A stretch of DNA of 64,000 nucleotides from Phoronis australis (lineage: Eukaryota > Phoronida > Phoronidae). Where the stretch lies: positions 357,974-421,973 of the forward strand of contig NMRA01000241.1 of the NCBI GenBank assembly GCA_002633005.1, given 5' to 3'. The position numbers and the translations under genes are program-made. Under the pieces are notes generated by a model. That model did not search any database and was not told where the DNA came from. It saw only the letters and a program-made list of their open reading frames with translations. Shown here piece after piece: positions 55,478 to 64,000 of this stretch. Numbering within the stretch: position 1 is the stretch's first letter; each line of letters begins with the position of its first letter.

Positions 55478-55828
55478 TCATTGCGTGGGAAACAATGATG
55501 CTGATTCTGGCAGCGATGTCATTGACGGGTTCTCTGGGTTGGGTACCTCAGCAACTTTAATCCAGCCTACCTTCATACCTTTATGCTTGTTCATCACATG
55601 TTTGCGACAGTTGCCACCTGTGGCGCTGTGGAAGTCACAGTAAGGACACTTGTATGGCTTCAGGCCTCGGTGGGTGTGCATCACACGGATGTGCTGCGAC
55701 AGCTTCCATGTGTCTACGGTCATGTAGTCACAATAGTCACAGCGAAGAGTTTTGGCTGTGTGGATCCACTTGATGTGGTTTACCAAGGAATGGTGGTGGC
55801 TGAAGGCTTTACCACAATGAGGGCACAC
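55478..55828 (-). CDS. BTB-zinc-finger gene, last exon: fingers 16-18 and C-terminus
   Basis: The exon starts at ctctgtcccacaag|GTGTGC, an AAG-type acceptor, in phase 0. It encodes VCPHCGKAFSHHHSLVNHIK, LRCDYCDYMTVDTWKLSQHI and YKCPYCDFHSATGGNCRKHV, then a 30-residue tail ending FPTQ and TGA. The upstream intron contains five decayed tandem copies of this exon's start. Some of those have stronger-looking acceptors (cttcccag, cactcttcag), so the exact splice site deserves caution. Confidence 0.9.
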   Translation of the reverse strand: MCPHCGKAFSHHHSLVNHIKWIHTAKTLRCDYCDYMTVDTWKLSQHIRVMHTHRGLKPYKCPYCDFHSATGGNCRKHVMNKHKGMKVGWIKVAEVPNPENPSMTSLPESASLFPTQ

Positions 55829-58800
55829 CTTGTGGGACAGAGGAATATCATTGGTTATTGTACAAGAAGGCAGAGTCATGTTAGTAAGTGGTTGTGGATG
55901 AAGGCTTCACCATAGCGAGGGCATACCAGGGAAGATAGGAGAATATTATTGGTTATTGTATAAAAGACGGCGGAGTCATGTCAATGAGTGGTGGTGGATG
56001 AAGGCTTTACCACACAACCAGGGCACACCTGGGAAGACAGGGTAATACTATTGGGTAATGGGCAAGAAGAAGGCGGAGTCGTGGAAGTGAGTATTAATGT
56101 TTGACAAGTAAATCACAGTGAGAGTTCACCTTGTGAGACAGAGGAACATCATTCGTTAACATAAAACATGGAGTCATGTGCTTGTTGGTGGCTGAAATTT
56201 TTACCACACGGAGGACATACCTGAAGAGTGGTAGGGAAATCACTGAATAAGGTGGAAGGCTGAGTTATGCTATACAATCACCAGTATTTGGTAGTGGCTG
56301 AAGGATTTGTCAGAATGATAACACCTGATAAGCCCCATATTTTGTCATATGAGCTTGAACTCTTTAACAAGTGTGAAGTGATGAGCTGTAAAGTTGAACA
56401 TTTTTGTCTATATGTAACCCTCAGTTCCAACTCCACCTTCTCAAAGCAACAACAGCAGATCATGTGTAGCCCATAAGACTCCAACCCCCGTCTTGCCAAC
56501 AAAGCCGACAACATGGTCTAACACCAAATTTTTGCTTTCAAGAAGGCTCAAGGATTACAGTATGCCACCCACAGTGAAGTTATACTTCTCTCGTCCGACA
56601 GGTGGCAGCAGCAGTCAACAGTTCCAAGTGACCAGTCACCATTGCTTTGTAAAAGTTCCCTTTCTCATGAACCCCAGTGTAATTACCATGCATGGCATAT
56701 CCCCCTTGATCCACACCAGTCCATCTCCTTACCTCATCTCTGATGCCCAAGTGTGCTTTCATGTGTTTCTGTAGTCTGGCCTTTCTGTCACACATGTAGT
56801 CACAGTATTCACACTTAAAGATCTCCTGATCTTCACTAACTTTGACACGGTGCACAGCAAACAGATGACCTAGACACAGGTGATGGTAAAGATTAATGAC
56901 CTTAACAACATGAAATTACTTTGAGACCAACTGGGCATGAGTTCAAAGAAGCTAGCATCTTTTAAGTTTGGCAAGGTCATGCTTGATGAGCATGTCAAGT
57001 CTAAGCATTCAACATTATACATCAGTAAATTGCGCAGTATGTATGTAGGCACAACCCTTAATGTTTGTATGGCACACGCCAACATACGGTTGGTTCTAAG
57101 TGTCTTGCAAGTGAATAGCAGCGTTGAACACTACCGCTTGTAATTGATCAGGGTTAGTTATCGCTGGATACAGCATTCTTACAACCAAATACCATATAAC
57201 GTTAATTACTATCACGTAATGAAAATTTAAATTCGATTGCAAAACTTTCAACAGACATTTTCAATGCAAGAGACATAGAATGAAGTTTTTGAAAGGCTGC
57301 AAAAAACTGTGAGTTAATGAAGTCCATAGATTAAGCATTTCTCAAAGTTTCCTTCAAAACAAACTATTGATATTTTTATCTCTTTTTCATAGACGTATTT
57401 ACTGACTGATGAATTTTGAGTTACATTAAAACAATACATCTTAACCTTTAATTATCATTTACCCAAACCTAAAGATGTGCACACACCTCTTAAAGCATGC
57501 TTGTCAACAGACTTATATGGGCAGTGTTCACATTGGAAAGGTTTAACACCAATGTGCTGCCTAGTGATGTGGTTCTTCAGCTCAGAGTCTTCCCCATAAG
57601 CCATACCACAAAGATGACACATGAACGGACGGATGTTCATGTGAACCTTATTAATATGCTTCTCCAAATTCCTGCAACATAACAAAATATAGATTAAGAA
57701 AACAGGTTAAGGAAATGTAAGACACAATGGGTGCATAAATAGAGAATCCTACACTCGTCTCAGGTTTATGACATGGAAGTTTTGTCTAAATACCAAGGGT
57801 TGCCGATTTGTTTTCTCACATGAACTGTAAAAATGATATTTTTTGCCAAAAAACTCAACTTGTCTAAAACTTTAAACCACACGACGCAACTTTTGTAAAA
57901 AAACGCTAGCCTTACGCTATGTTAATTTAACTCTGTTAGTTTTGTTAATAGTTTTAACTTGAACTTAACAATTGTAAAATGCATTCAGCTTTCGTAACAA
58001 ATGTTCAAGAATCTAATAAAATAGTGGTTGAAGTTGTAACATTAAAACTTAACAGATGTCCATAAATAACAGTCAGAAGAGTTTCTCGCACAGGAAGCAC
58101 TGAATTGACCTTGAGACAGCACAGCTAGACAGTCTCATCGCGTTTTCTGAGTTGGGGTTCGTCTACATTTGAATGAACGTGGATATGGAATTCGCCGCCA
58201 AAGATGGTCCATTTAAGAAGTTGCTTGCATATGTCCTTTTGACTGGGAGTGCGTGCAGTTGCGACACTCAATTTTTCAATCATAACTTTGTCACCTTCAC
58301 AAAATTCCCCATATCAAATATATCTTCCCTTCCAAAAATCTTGGAACTGCACATGGATTGTGTTAAGTAGCTTACTTCTTTGTCTTCACCTTTCTGCCAC
58401 AGTAATCACATGTAAATGGTTTCTCTTTGTTATGACGAGCTTTGTGCATGTTGAGTGCATGCTTACTGGTACTCTGATACTTGCAGTTGACATACTCGCA
58501 CTCGTAGATCTAAAGAGGAAAAAAGAAGACATGCGTCCAAGATACAAATGAATGTATACCTTGCAGGGTTTTCTCATTTTTTCAAAAGTGCTATAAAATG
58601 ATAATTTGAAAACTTCAGATTCATAATTCTAAGAAATTTATACCTAAAATTATTATACAATCACTGTATACATCTGCAGACAGCCTCTCCTTACTACTAT
58701 GTTACTACTAACATACAATCATTGCACACATCTACAGGCAGTCTCACCTGTTACTACTAACATACAATCATTGCATACATCTACAGGCAGTCTCACCTTC

Positions 58801-61379
58801 ATAGTCTCGTCGTGGATTCTGTGTGCATTAAACTTGTGTATCCGTAAGTAGTACTGTTTCTTAAAGCACTTGCCGCACAGATCGCACACTGCTTGACTTC
58901 TCTTGTCATGACCTCTCTTCATGTGTCGATCCAGCTCCATCCTGGTAGCGCACTTGAACGCACATTGTGGACAGTGATGAGACTGAAGTAGCAGTGGGTG
59001 TACCTCTTGCATATGTTGCTTCATCTGACGGATCTGACTTGTCTGGAAGCTGCACTCCGCAATCTCACACTTAACTAACTGTGAGTGGAGACGACTGTTG
59101 GTGGATCGAGTGGGCAGCTTCAAGCCATGTACGAACTGAGCATGGTTGTGAAGGTGCTTCTTGCGCTCAAATGTTTTGTTGCATTCACAACATGTGAGAT
59201 TGTCAAAATCGATGATGCTAGCATCAGGAAGTACACCACTCTCCTGCAAAAGCCTTGTGGCGGTGCCCTTAACCACGCCGTGGTGTTTGTACAAATGGGC
59301 CTTGATGTGAAGAACTTTGTTATACGTCTTATCACATTTGAAACACTTGAAAGTCTGTGCATTCCTTGTTTTCATTTCAGGCTGGGCGATGGTGGACTGA
59401 ATTTGGCGAGTCGTCATGCCATGTTTGGTTTTAAGATGTTCCTTCAGGCTGCTAACTCTAGAGTACTGCTTGTCACATTTTGGACAGAATGCCTTCTTTT
59501 CTTGCTTGCTCTGAGATTTCCGCAGCTTTGGAGTAGACTTTTTCACTTTAATCTTCAATGGCACTTGTTTCTTTCTTTGTTTGGCCCTATGAGCAGACTT
59601 GGAGTGTTTCTGTAGGGTTGACTTGTATAGGAATACTCTTGGGCAAAGATGACAAGTTTGGGTGTCGGACAACAGTTTGCGATGTTCTTTTAGCTTATGA
59701 AGTCGTAACTGAGTAGCCGATATGCACTTTTTACCACACATATGGCACTTGTTTAAGGATGAATGACTTTGAACAAAGTGGGTCTTCAACTGGGTGTAGT
59801 AACGAAAACCCTGATTGCACCTGGAGCAGGAAACACCTGCATCACTGGAAACCTTCACTGCACCTCTCAATACCTGGTAAAGCTTATAAGAGGAATGCGT
59901 GGTTGGCCAACACACATGTTTCAGCCTCAAATGATGACTTAATGTAGAAAGATGACAGAACTTCCTATTACAAAATTGACACTCATATTTCTTCAGAGGA
60001 TTATCAGCTATTTCTGGATTTGTATACTCTTTCTTCACAGAACACCGGCGTAATGTGACCTTCAAGTTTTGGGTAATCCCTCTTGACTCAGTTTTACTTT
60101 CACTGCTAACAGACTTTGATGGGACCTCAAGATCCTGCTCGTTATCATAGCCAGACTCCTCAAAATCAGACACATCCATAGCCGACCCTGATGACAAATA
60201 ACCATCCTCCACCTTAGCAGTGTCTGGTTGCTCTGTCTGTTGACTGCTGGAGGGAACTGGTTCTGCACTACTGAATGATTCTGTTGCTGGTTTGTCCATG
60301 ATATTGCCAACTGCAGCCGTTGTGTGAAGAACGGATGCAGACAAAGCAAGAAGATCTAACCCCTTGTTATGGTTTTCTATGGGCGGCTCTTGAAGACTCA
60401 TGGCTGGTGCTGTTGGCAGCGGCGGTTGGTTGACATTAGCCACACAGGCCTGCATGCTGGCTGTTTGAAACGCTTCCTGCAGCTGGGTAGCTTGTGCCTG
60501 TCTTTCAGGCTGGTTAGATATGATCCGACCCAGTCGGATATCCTCACTGGTACCTGTCTTACGTGCACTTATGGGCACATTGAAGACAGGCTGCAGGTTG
60601 GCAACATTTTCATCAACCATCACCCTGGACAGGTCCTTGTCTATCAATGGCTGGTCCTGTATGATGACACGGCTGCCTCTGGAGAACTCCTCACACAGCC
60701 TCATGGCGTCGGGCACCTGCAGATAACTGGCCACTGTCCACATGCCCCACACGTTGTTCTTGTCCAGTCGCAGAGCGCCTGTGTACATGAATTCTATGAT
60801 GTTGCTGACGTCTGCCAGGCGAATTCCTAAAAAAATAGTTAATTAGCATATTTAACACTCTGTGTTAAAGTTGTTATGTACCTACCATTCAGTATTAGAA
60901 GTCTTGTTTGAACTGGGGGAAAAACAGTACTGAAGACTGAAGTCGTGCGTAACATTACTCAGGCGTTTGTTATCATAATGCTATATAAACTACAAATTGT
61001 TTTACTTACTTTGTTTAAACAATGGAGTGCGCAATGTCCTCTTTTTCCATTTTTTGCTCAAAATTTTTTTCAATCTTTGATTTAATCGTATCAAGTGAAT
61101 TGCATGGATTTATCTGACGCAAACTCTGGTAAAAAAATTATAACACTGCTCTCCAAACTACTTGCTTCAACCTTCCCTATTAATGTTTTAAATATCAAAT
61201 TTACATTTTGTACATACAGTAAATGAATCAATTTCGATGTTTCTGGTGGTTATCATTTTCTAAAACATACTCACCAGAAAGAACCTGTCTGTTTCCATGA
61301 TGATAGTCAAATATGCCTTTGAAGAATTTGGATGCGCCATTCAGCACCAACTTATGAACTAGAAACTCTGATGTGGTAC
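55478..61379 (-). CDS. BTB/POZ and multi-C2H2 zinc-finger protein, 3' six exons
   Basis: This is a probable nuclear DNA-binding regulator of the ZBTB type. Exons in transcription order are 61379-61275, 60826-58797, 58509-58376, 57671-57487, 56869-56733 and 55828-55478; all phases match. The first two encode the C-terminal two-thirds of a BTB dimerisation domain (SEFLVHKLVLNGASKFFKGI ... DVSNIIEFMYTGALRLDKNN). An acidic, Ser-rich spacer follows, and then I count 18 C2H2 fingers: ten in the long exon, number 11 in the next, number 12 split across the 58376/57671 junction, 13-15 in the next two exons (number 14 is split across 57487/56869), and 16-18 in the last. The protein ends SASLFPTQ and stops at 55480-55478. 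The first BTB exon, with the usual CDVTL strand, is not seen up to the gap at 63984. No specific ZBTB orthologue is claimed. Confidence 0.93.
55780..56400 (-). repeat. Six-unit tandem array of zinc-finger half-exons, period about 100 bp
   Basis: On the minus strand, boundaries resembling acceptor|GTGTGCCC occur at 55828 (functional exon), 55926, 56028, 56129, 56220 and 56334, spacings 98, 102, 101, 91 and 114. Each unit holds about 45 nt of finger 16 plus about 55 nt of upstream intron (shared words include gccttctt..., ccaat.atatt and cagccacc). The copy at 55926 reads VCPRYGEAF (second Cys lost), that at 56028 is frameshifted after VCPGC, that at 56129 starts VNSHC, that at 56220 reads VCPPCGKNFSH, and that at 56334 has a stop after VLSF. 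Confidence 0.85.
56733..56869 (-). CDS. BTB-zinc-finger gene, exon with end of finger 14 and finger 15
   Basis: The acceptor is cctgtgtctag at 56870 and the donor GATGAG|GTAAGG. With the preceding G it reads GHLFAVHRVKVSEDQEIFKC, EYCDYMCDRKARLQKHMKAH and LGIRDE. The 137 nt convert phase 1 to phase 0. A later in-frame acceptor (gatcag before GAGATC) would break the phase and remove the finger 14 histidines, so the start at 56869 is preferred. Confidence 0.88.
57487..57671 (-). CDS. BTB-zinc-finger gene, exon with fingers 12 (end) to 14
   Basis: The acceptor is gttatgttgcag and the donor TTAAGAG|GTGTGC, phase 1. It begins NLEKHINKVHMNIRPFMCHL, continues CGMAYGEDSELKNHITRQH, then IGVKPFQCEHCPYKSVDKHA. 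Finger 14 is split at this donor; its histidines (HLFAVH) are in the next exon. Confidence 0.9.
58376..58509 (-). CDS. BTB-zinc-finger gene, exon with finger 11 and first half of 12
   Basis: The acceptor is tcctctttag and the donor AAAGAA|GTAAGC, phase 2. It translates as IYECEYVNCKYQSTSKHALN, MHKARHNKEKPFTCDYCGRK and VKTKK. It carries a TGEKP-like linker (NKEKPF) and the cysteine half of finger 12, whose histidines (EKHINKVH) are in the next exon. Confidence 0.9.
58701..58798. repeat. 49 bp tandem duplication covering a splice donor
   Basis: Two near-identical 49 bp units (58701-58749 and 58750-58798) begin gttactactaacatacaatc and end gcagtctcacct; a third degenerate unit is visible at 58655-58700. 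On the minus strand each full unit carries an AG|GTGAGACTG donor; the one at 58797/58796 ends the long zinc-finger exon. Confidence 0.9.
58797..60826 (-). CDS. BTB-zinc-finger gene, long exon: BTB end, spacer, fingers 1-10
   Basis: The acceptor is ttttttag; the exon begins GA ATT CGC (GIRLADVSNIIEFMYTGALR), closing the BTB domain. A spacer of about 220 residues follows with acidic and Ser-rich tracts (SGSAMDVSDFEESGYDNEQD). Ten C2H2 units come next, beginning YECQFCNRKF and ending VCDLCGKCFKKQYYLRIHKF. Finger 8 has an unusual CEIAEC spacing (four residues between cysteines). The donor is ACTATGAAG|GTGAGA, phase 0, and lies within a 49 bp tandem duplication. Confidence 0.95.
61275..61379 (-). 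CDS. BTB-zinc-finger gene, BTB exon (first one visible)
   Basis: On the minus strand the acceptor is aatgtttcag and the donor CTTTCTG|GTGAGT. The 105 nt translate as TTSEFLVHKLVLNGASKFFK, then GIFDYHHGNRQVLS, the core of a BTB domain (helices A2-A3). It enters in phase 1 (GT after one base from an upstream exon) and leaves in phase 1. Codons upstream of 61379 on this frame are intron. Confidence 0.88.
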
Positions 61380-62044
61380 CTGAAACATTATTATTGCATA
61401 TAAACTGAAACGAGTTGTCATTTTGTACAAAAGGTGTACGGTGTGCTCCCATTCACAACTACCTTAAATAGGTCACAGTTTAAAGTTGATCTTCCCATGA
61501 GAAACTAGGTTCTAAGCTTGTCGCATAGAGATTGGTAGATAGGCATATCCATTGTTCGCTTTGCTTTCTTTCTTATAATAAATATAATGGTAAGCACCTA
61601 TCAGTAACCGGCTGATGTGCACCCACGGTACGACATCCGTGTGACCTGTATTGTTATACCCAGCCAAGACCCAACAAAGGAAAACAATGGTAGCGTCCTA
61701 TGGGTGATAATCATGCAACGCGCTTACACCCATCGCATAGATCTCACAAGTTAACCATTATTTTGCGACCAACATAAGACATCATTTGGCATGGAAAGTC
61801 ATGTGCCCGAGGTTGCTGCAGGACTTTAAAATTTGTGCACTCCAAGTGAAATGTGGATAACGCAATCAGCAGAAAACAAAGAATCAAACATGAATTAAAC
61901 TTGTGTGATGTGTTTGGAGTACTGCTCTTAGTATAACAATGCCATAAATAGACAAATGTAATGAACGAATAGGCTTACTCAAATGCGTCTGTGCCATAGC
62001 AAAAATCCTTACCCGGTATTCTATTTCAGACGCCTATTCATTAT
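61380..62044. other. Intron or upstream region of the zinc-finger gene
   Basis: No further BTB coding sequence is visible on the minus strand. Confidence 0.5.
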
Positions 62045-63231
62045 TACCGTATTTGCCGTAATAACCGCCCAGGGCGCTTAGATAAGTTCGTTTCAGGGAG
62101 GGCGCTTATTATAACCAAAGGGCGTTAAAACCCGGTCTCCGAAACGGGTGAAATCGGAAGCTAAGATTCATCATATTTACGCTCTGTGACATATCTGTAA
62201 TCTATGAAAGACTTTCTACAAAACCGTGGTGCATTGCTATCAAACTTTGCTGCTAAATTATGATCATTTCACAGAAAATTGTGCCAAGGCGAAAACTCGG
62301 CGACTGCCTCCCTCGCAATCGTCGATATGGCGACTTGAATGTTTGAATAAAAATAGTTTCGACTCAAGCAAATTACCTGAAATCCTCCGAGCGTGTTTCA
62401 TTCAGCACTTGCCGGTCTCATGTGCTAAAAACGTTCGACATTTGTCTCGGTGAGGCCCATATTAGTCGCCGTGTGGCTGGATGAGGCGTACGTAACTATT
62501 TTTCGGTGTAAAAGTGTGTAAGCAATCACTGTCAGTGGTCATTTTATCGGATATTTGGCTTAAAAACACCAATTATGGTTAATCAAACAATTCATCTTAA
62601 AAATAACGCAAACAATTTTTATAGTATTAGAAACTGTCGGAAATAAGTGCCAACATTCATTTCTTGCCGATGCTATACTACCCGTTTCATGAATGGATAG
62701 TTCCCGACTAATTTCTTTGATGACATGTTCATGTATGTAGCACGCGCTTCCTGGCCACATGCTTATAACACTGGCCAAGCTTTTTATTAGTCTTTGATTT
62801 GCGGTTTTCACGTGCAGGCCTACAAAGAAATTTGAATTCCTGTTGAAAGCGGGTAATATCTACAAAGCAATCCCGTAGACAAGCACAATACTTCTGTTCT
62901 GAAAGGCCAGACCATTGGTCCTCGCAATATCAGCAGAACTTTAGTGTTCGTTTTGAGGCATGGCACCATGGCAGAAGCTTGAAGTGTATAGTCACGGCTA
63001 AATACTGACAAAGCGGCGAGGCTTGTAGTCTACAAATTCTGCGCACAATGATTTTTTCAGGACTGTAGGATATTATTGATAAGTTGAAGACGTTACTGTA
63101 GAATTTTAGGACTAGGTAAGGCATTTTTCGCACGTACACGTTCATGGACTGGGCGCTTATTTTAGCAAAGTCTGAAAACCCATGGGGGGACGCTTATAGG
63201 GGCATGGGCGGTTATTACGGCGAATACGGTA
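62045..63231. mobile_element. 1.2 kb terminal-inverted-repeat element, copy 1
   Basis: It starts taccgtatttgccgtaataa and ends with the inverse (ttattacggcgaatacggta). The inverted similarity continues inward through gccca.ggcgctta-type sequence and gggcgcttatt words for roughly 100 bp. No transposase is seen in the interior. Short ORFs within (62226-62453, 62560-62811, 62820-63011) look like chance. Confidence 0.75.
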
Positions 63232-63281
63232 ATATTAGGAAAACTTTGATTTCTCAGTGACACAACTTCAGGCAAAAAAAC

Positions 63282-63983
63282 TACCGTATTCGCCGTAATA
63301 ACCGCCCAGGGCGCTTAGAAAAGTTCGGTTCAGGGGGGCGCTTATTATAACCCAAGGCGATTGAAACCCGGTCTCCGAAACGGGTGAAATCGGAAGCTAA
63401 GATTCATCAAATTTACGCTGTGACGTGTATGTAATCTATTAAAGAATTTCAACAAAACTGTGGTGCATTGCTATCAAACTTTGCTGCTAAATTACGATCA
63501 TGTTACAGAAAATTGTGCTGAAATCCCAGGGCGAACACTTGCCGACTGACTGCCTCGAAATCGCCGTCTTCGATACGGCGACGTCACTGCTTGAATAAAC
63601 ATTTTTTCAACTCAAGCAAATTACCTGAAATCCTCATTAAGTTTTATAAGTAGTGTCTTCAAGATTTTTTAAGTTCTCGTGGAATCTGGATTAACGGCAG
63701 GTTTAAGTACAAATCTATACAACATCGTGCCATCTACATGTATGATCGGCAACTCGGCGAGAAAAATGTCTGGACGAACACACATGTTGTTGTCACGTGA
63801 CGTTTGTTTTGAAGTTCGTCTGCGAGTAAGCGAGCGCGTGCGTGTCACCAGAGTTCATTTGCCAAAGCAGAGACCGTCTTTTGGCCAGAGCCACGCAATC
63901 TAACTAGCTAGATGTGTCTAAAGAAATTTGCACAAGCAGTAGGCTTGAACCAGAGCGTGTTTCATTCAGCACTTGCCGGTCTC
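63282..63983. mobile_element. Second copy of the 1.2 kb inverted-repeat element, cut by the assembly gap
   Basis: It starts taccgtattcgccgtaataa and follows copy 1 almost base for base (cccggtctccgaaacgggtg, gtggtgcattgctatcaaac). At 63635-63952 it carries about 318 bp that copy 1 lacks, after which the match resumes (gagcgtgtttcattcagcac) up to the N run at 63984. Orientation is the same as copy 1, with about 50 bp between them. Confidence 0.75.
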
Positions 63984-64000
63984 NNNNNNNNNNNNNNNNN
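63984..64000. other. Assembly gap
   Basis: A run of N fills the end of the window, beginning inside a repeat element, which is probably why the assembly breaks there. Confidence 0.99.

Noticed and set aside
55780-56400. CRISPR-like array (about 100 bp spacing)
   Set aside because: The units are decayed exon copies in a eukaryotic gene, with no short identical repeat separated by unique spacers.
59085-60830. Plus-strand ORFs of 176 and 153 residues
   Set aside because: Shadows of the long zinc-finger exon on the minus strand.

Overview
The window is nuclear DNA from an animal. It has small coding exons with GT-AG introns, long AT-rich introns, microsatellites and many decayed transposable elements. 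It also carries two metazoan-type genes: a Kv7 (KCNQ) voltage-gated potassium channel and a BTB plus C2H2 zinc-finger protein. The repeat-rich landscape and the KCNQ1-leaning channel suggest an invertebrate, possibly a marine deuterostome, but the sequence does not fix the species. A single N at 9222 and a terminal N run from 63984 show that this is draft assembly.

Layout. Positions 1-27429 contain no gene I can support. They hold dispersed repeats, several inverted-repeat (MITE-like) elements, two tRNA-like SINE-type promoters, a roughly 860 bp near-identical tandem duplication, a 15 bp minisatellite in three places, (CAT)n, (GT)n and (ACAT)n microsatellites, and a LINE fragment (24484-24790, minus). 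Positions 27430-48135 are a Kv7/KCNQ channel gene on the plus strand. I could place 11 coding exons. Two of these (S2 and the S5/P-loop) have no long open frame of their own and were found by homology, splice sites and exact phase. One further exon must lie in the 9.2 kb intron 37713-46917. A poly(A) signal follows at 48208. Positions 48136-55477 are mostly noncoding, with one plausible small ORF at 52804-53088. Positions 55478-61379 (minus) are the 3' six exons of a BTB/C2H2 protein with 18 fingers; its 5' exon or exons are not seen here. Positions 62045 to the end are two copies of a large terminal-inverted-repeat element.

The most interesting signals are four. (1) The Kv7 channel has a degenerate charge-transfer centre, a lost first S4 arginine and a Cys in the selectivity-filter approach, on an otherwise well-conserved frame. 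(2) A six-copy, about 100 bp tandem array of decayed zinc-finger half-exons lies immediately upstream of the last exon of the zinc-finger gene, with a separate 49 bp duplication over a splice donor in the same gene. (3) A 394 bp foldback element in Kv7 intron 1 has 20-21 bp internal repeats and symmetric subterminal hairpins. (4) An old tandem array with a period near 141 bp fills Kv7 intron 2. The two genes share no evident pathway; they are simply neighbours in convergent orientation.
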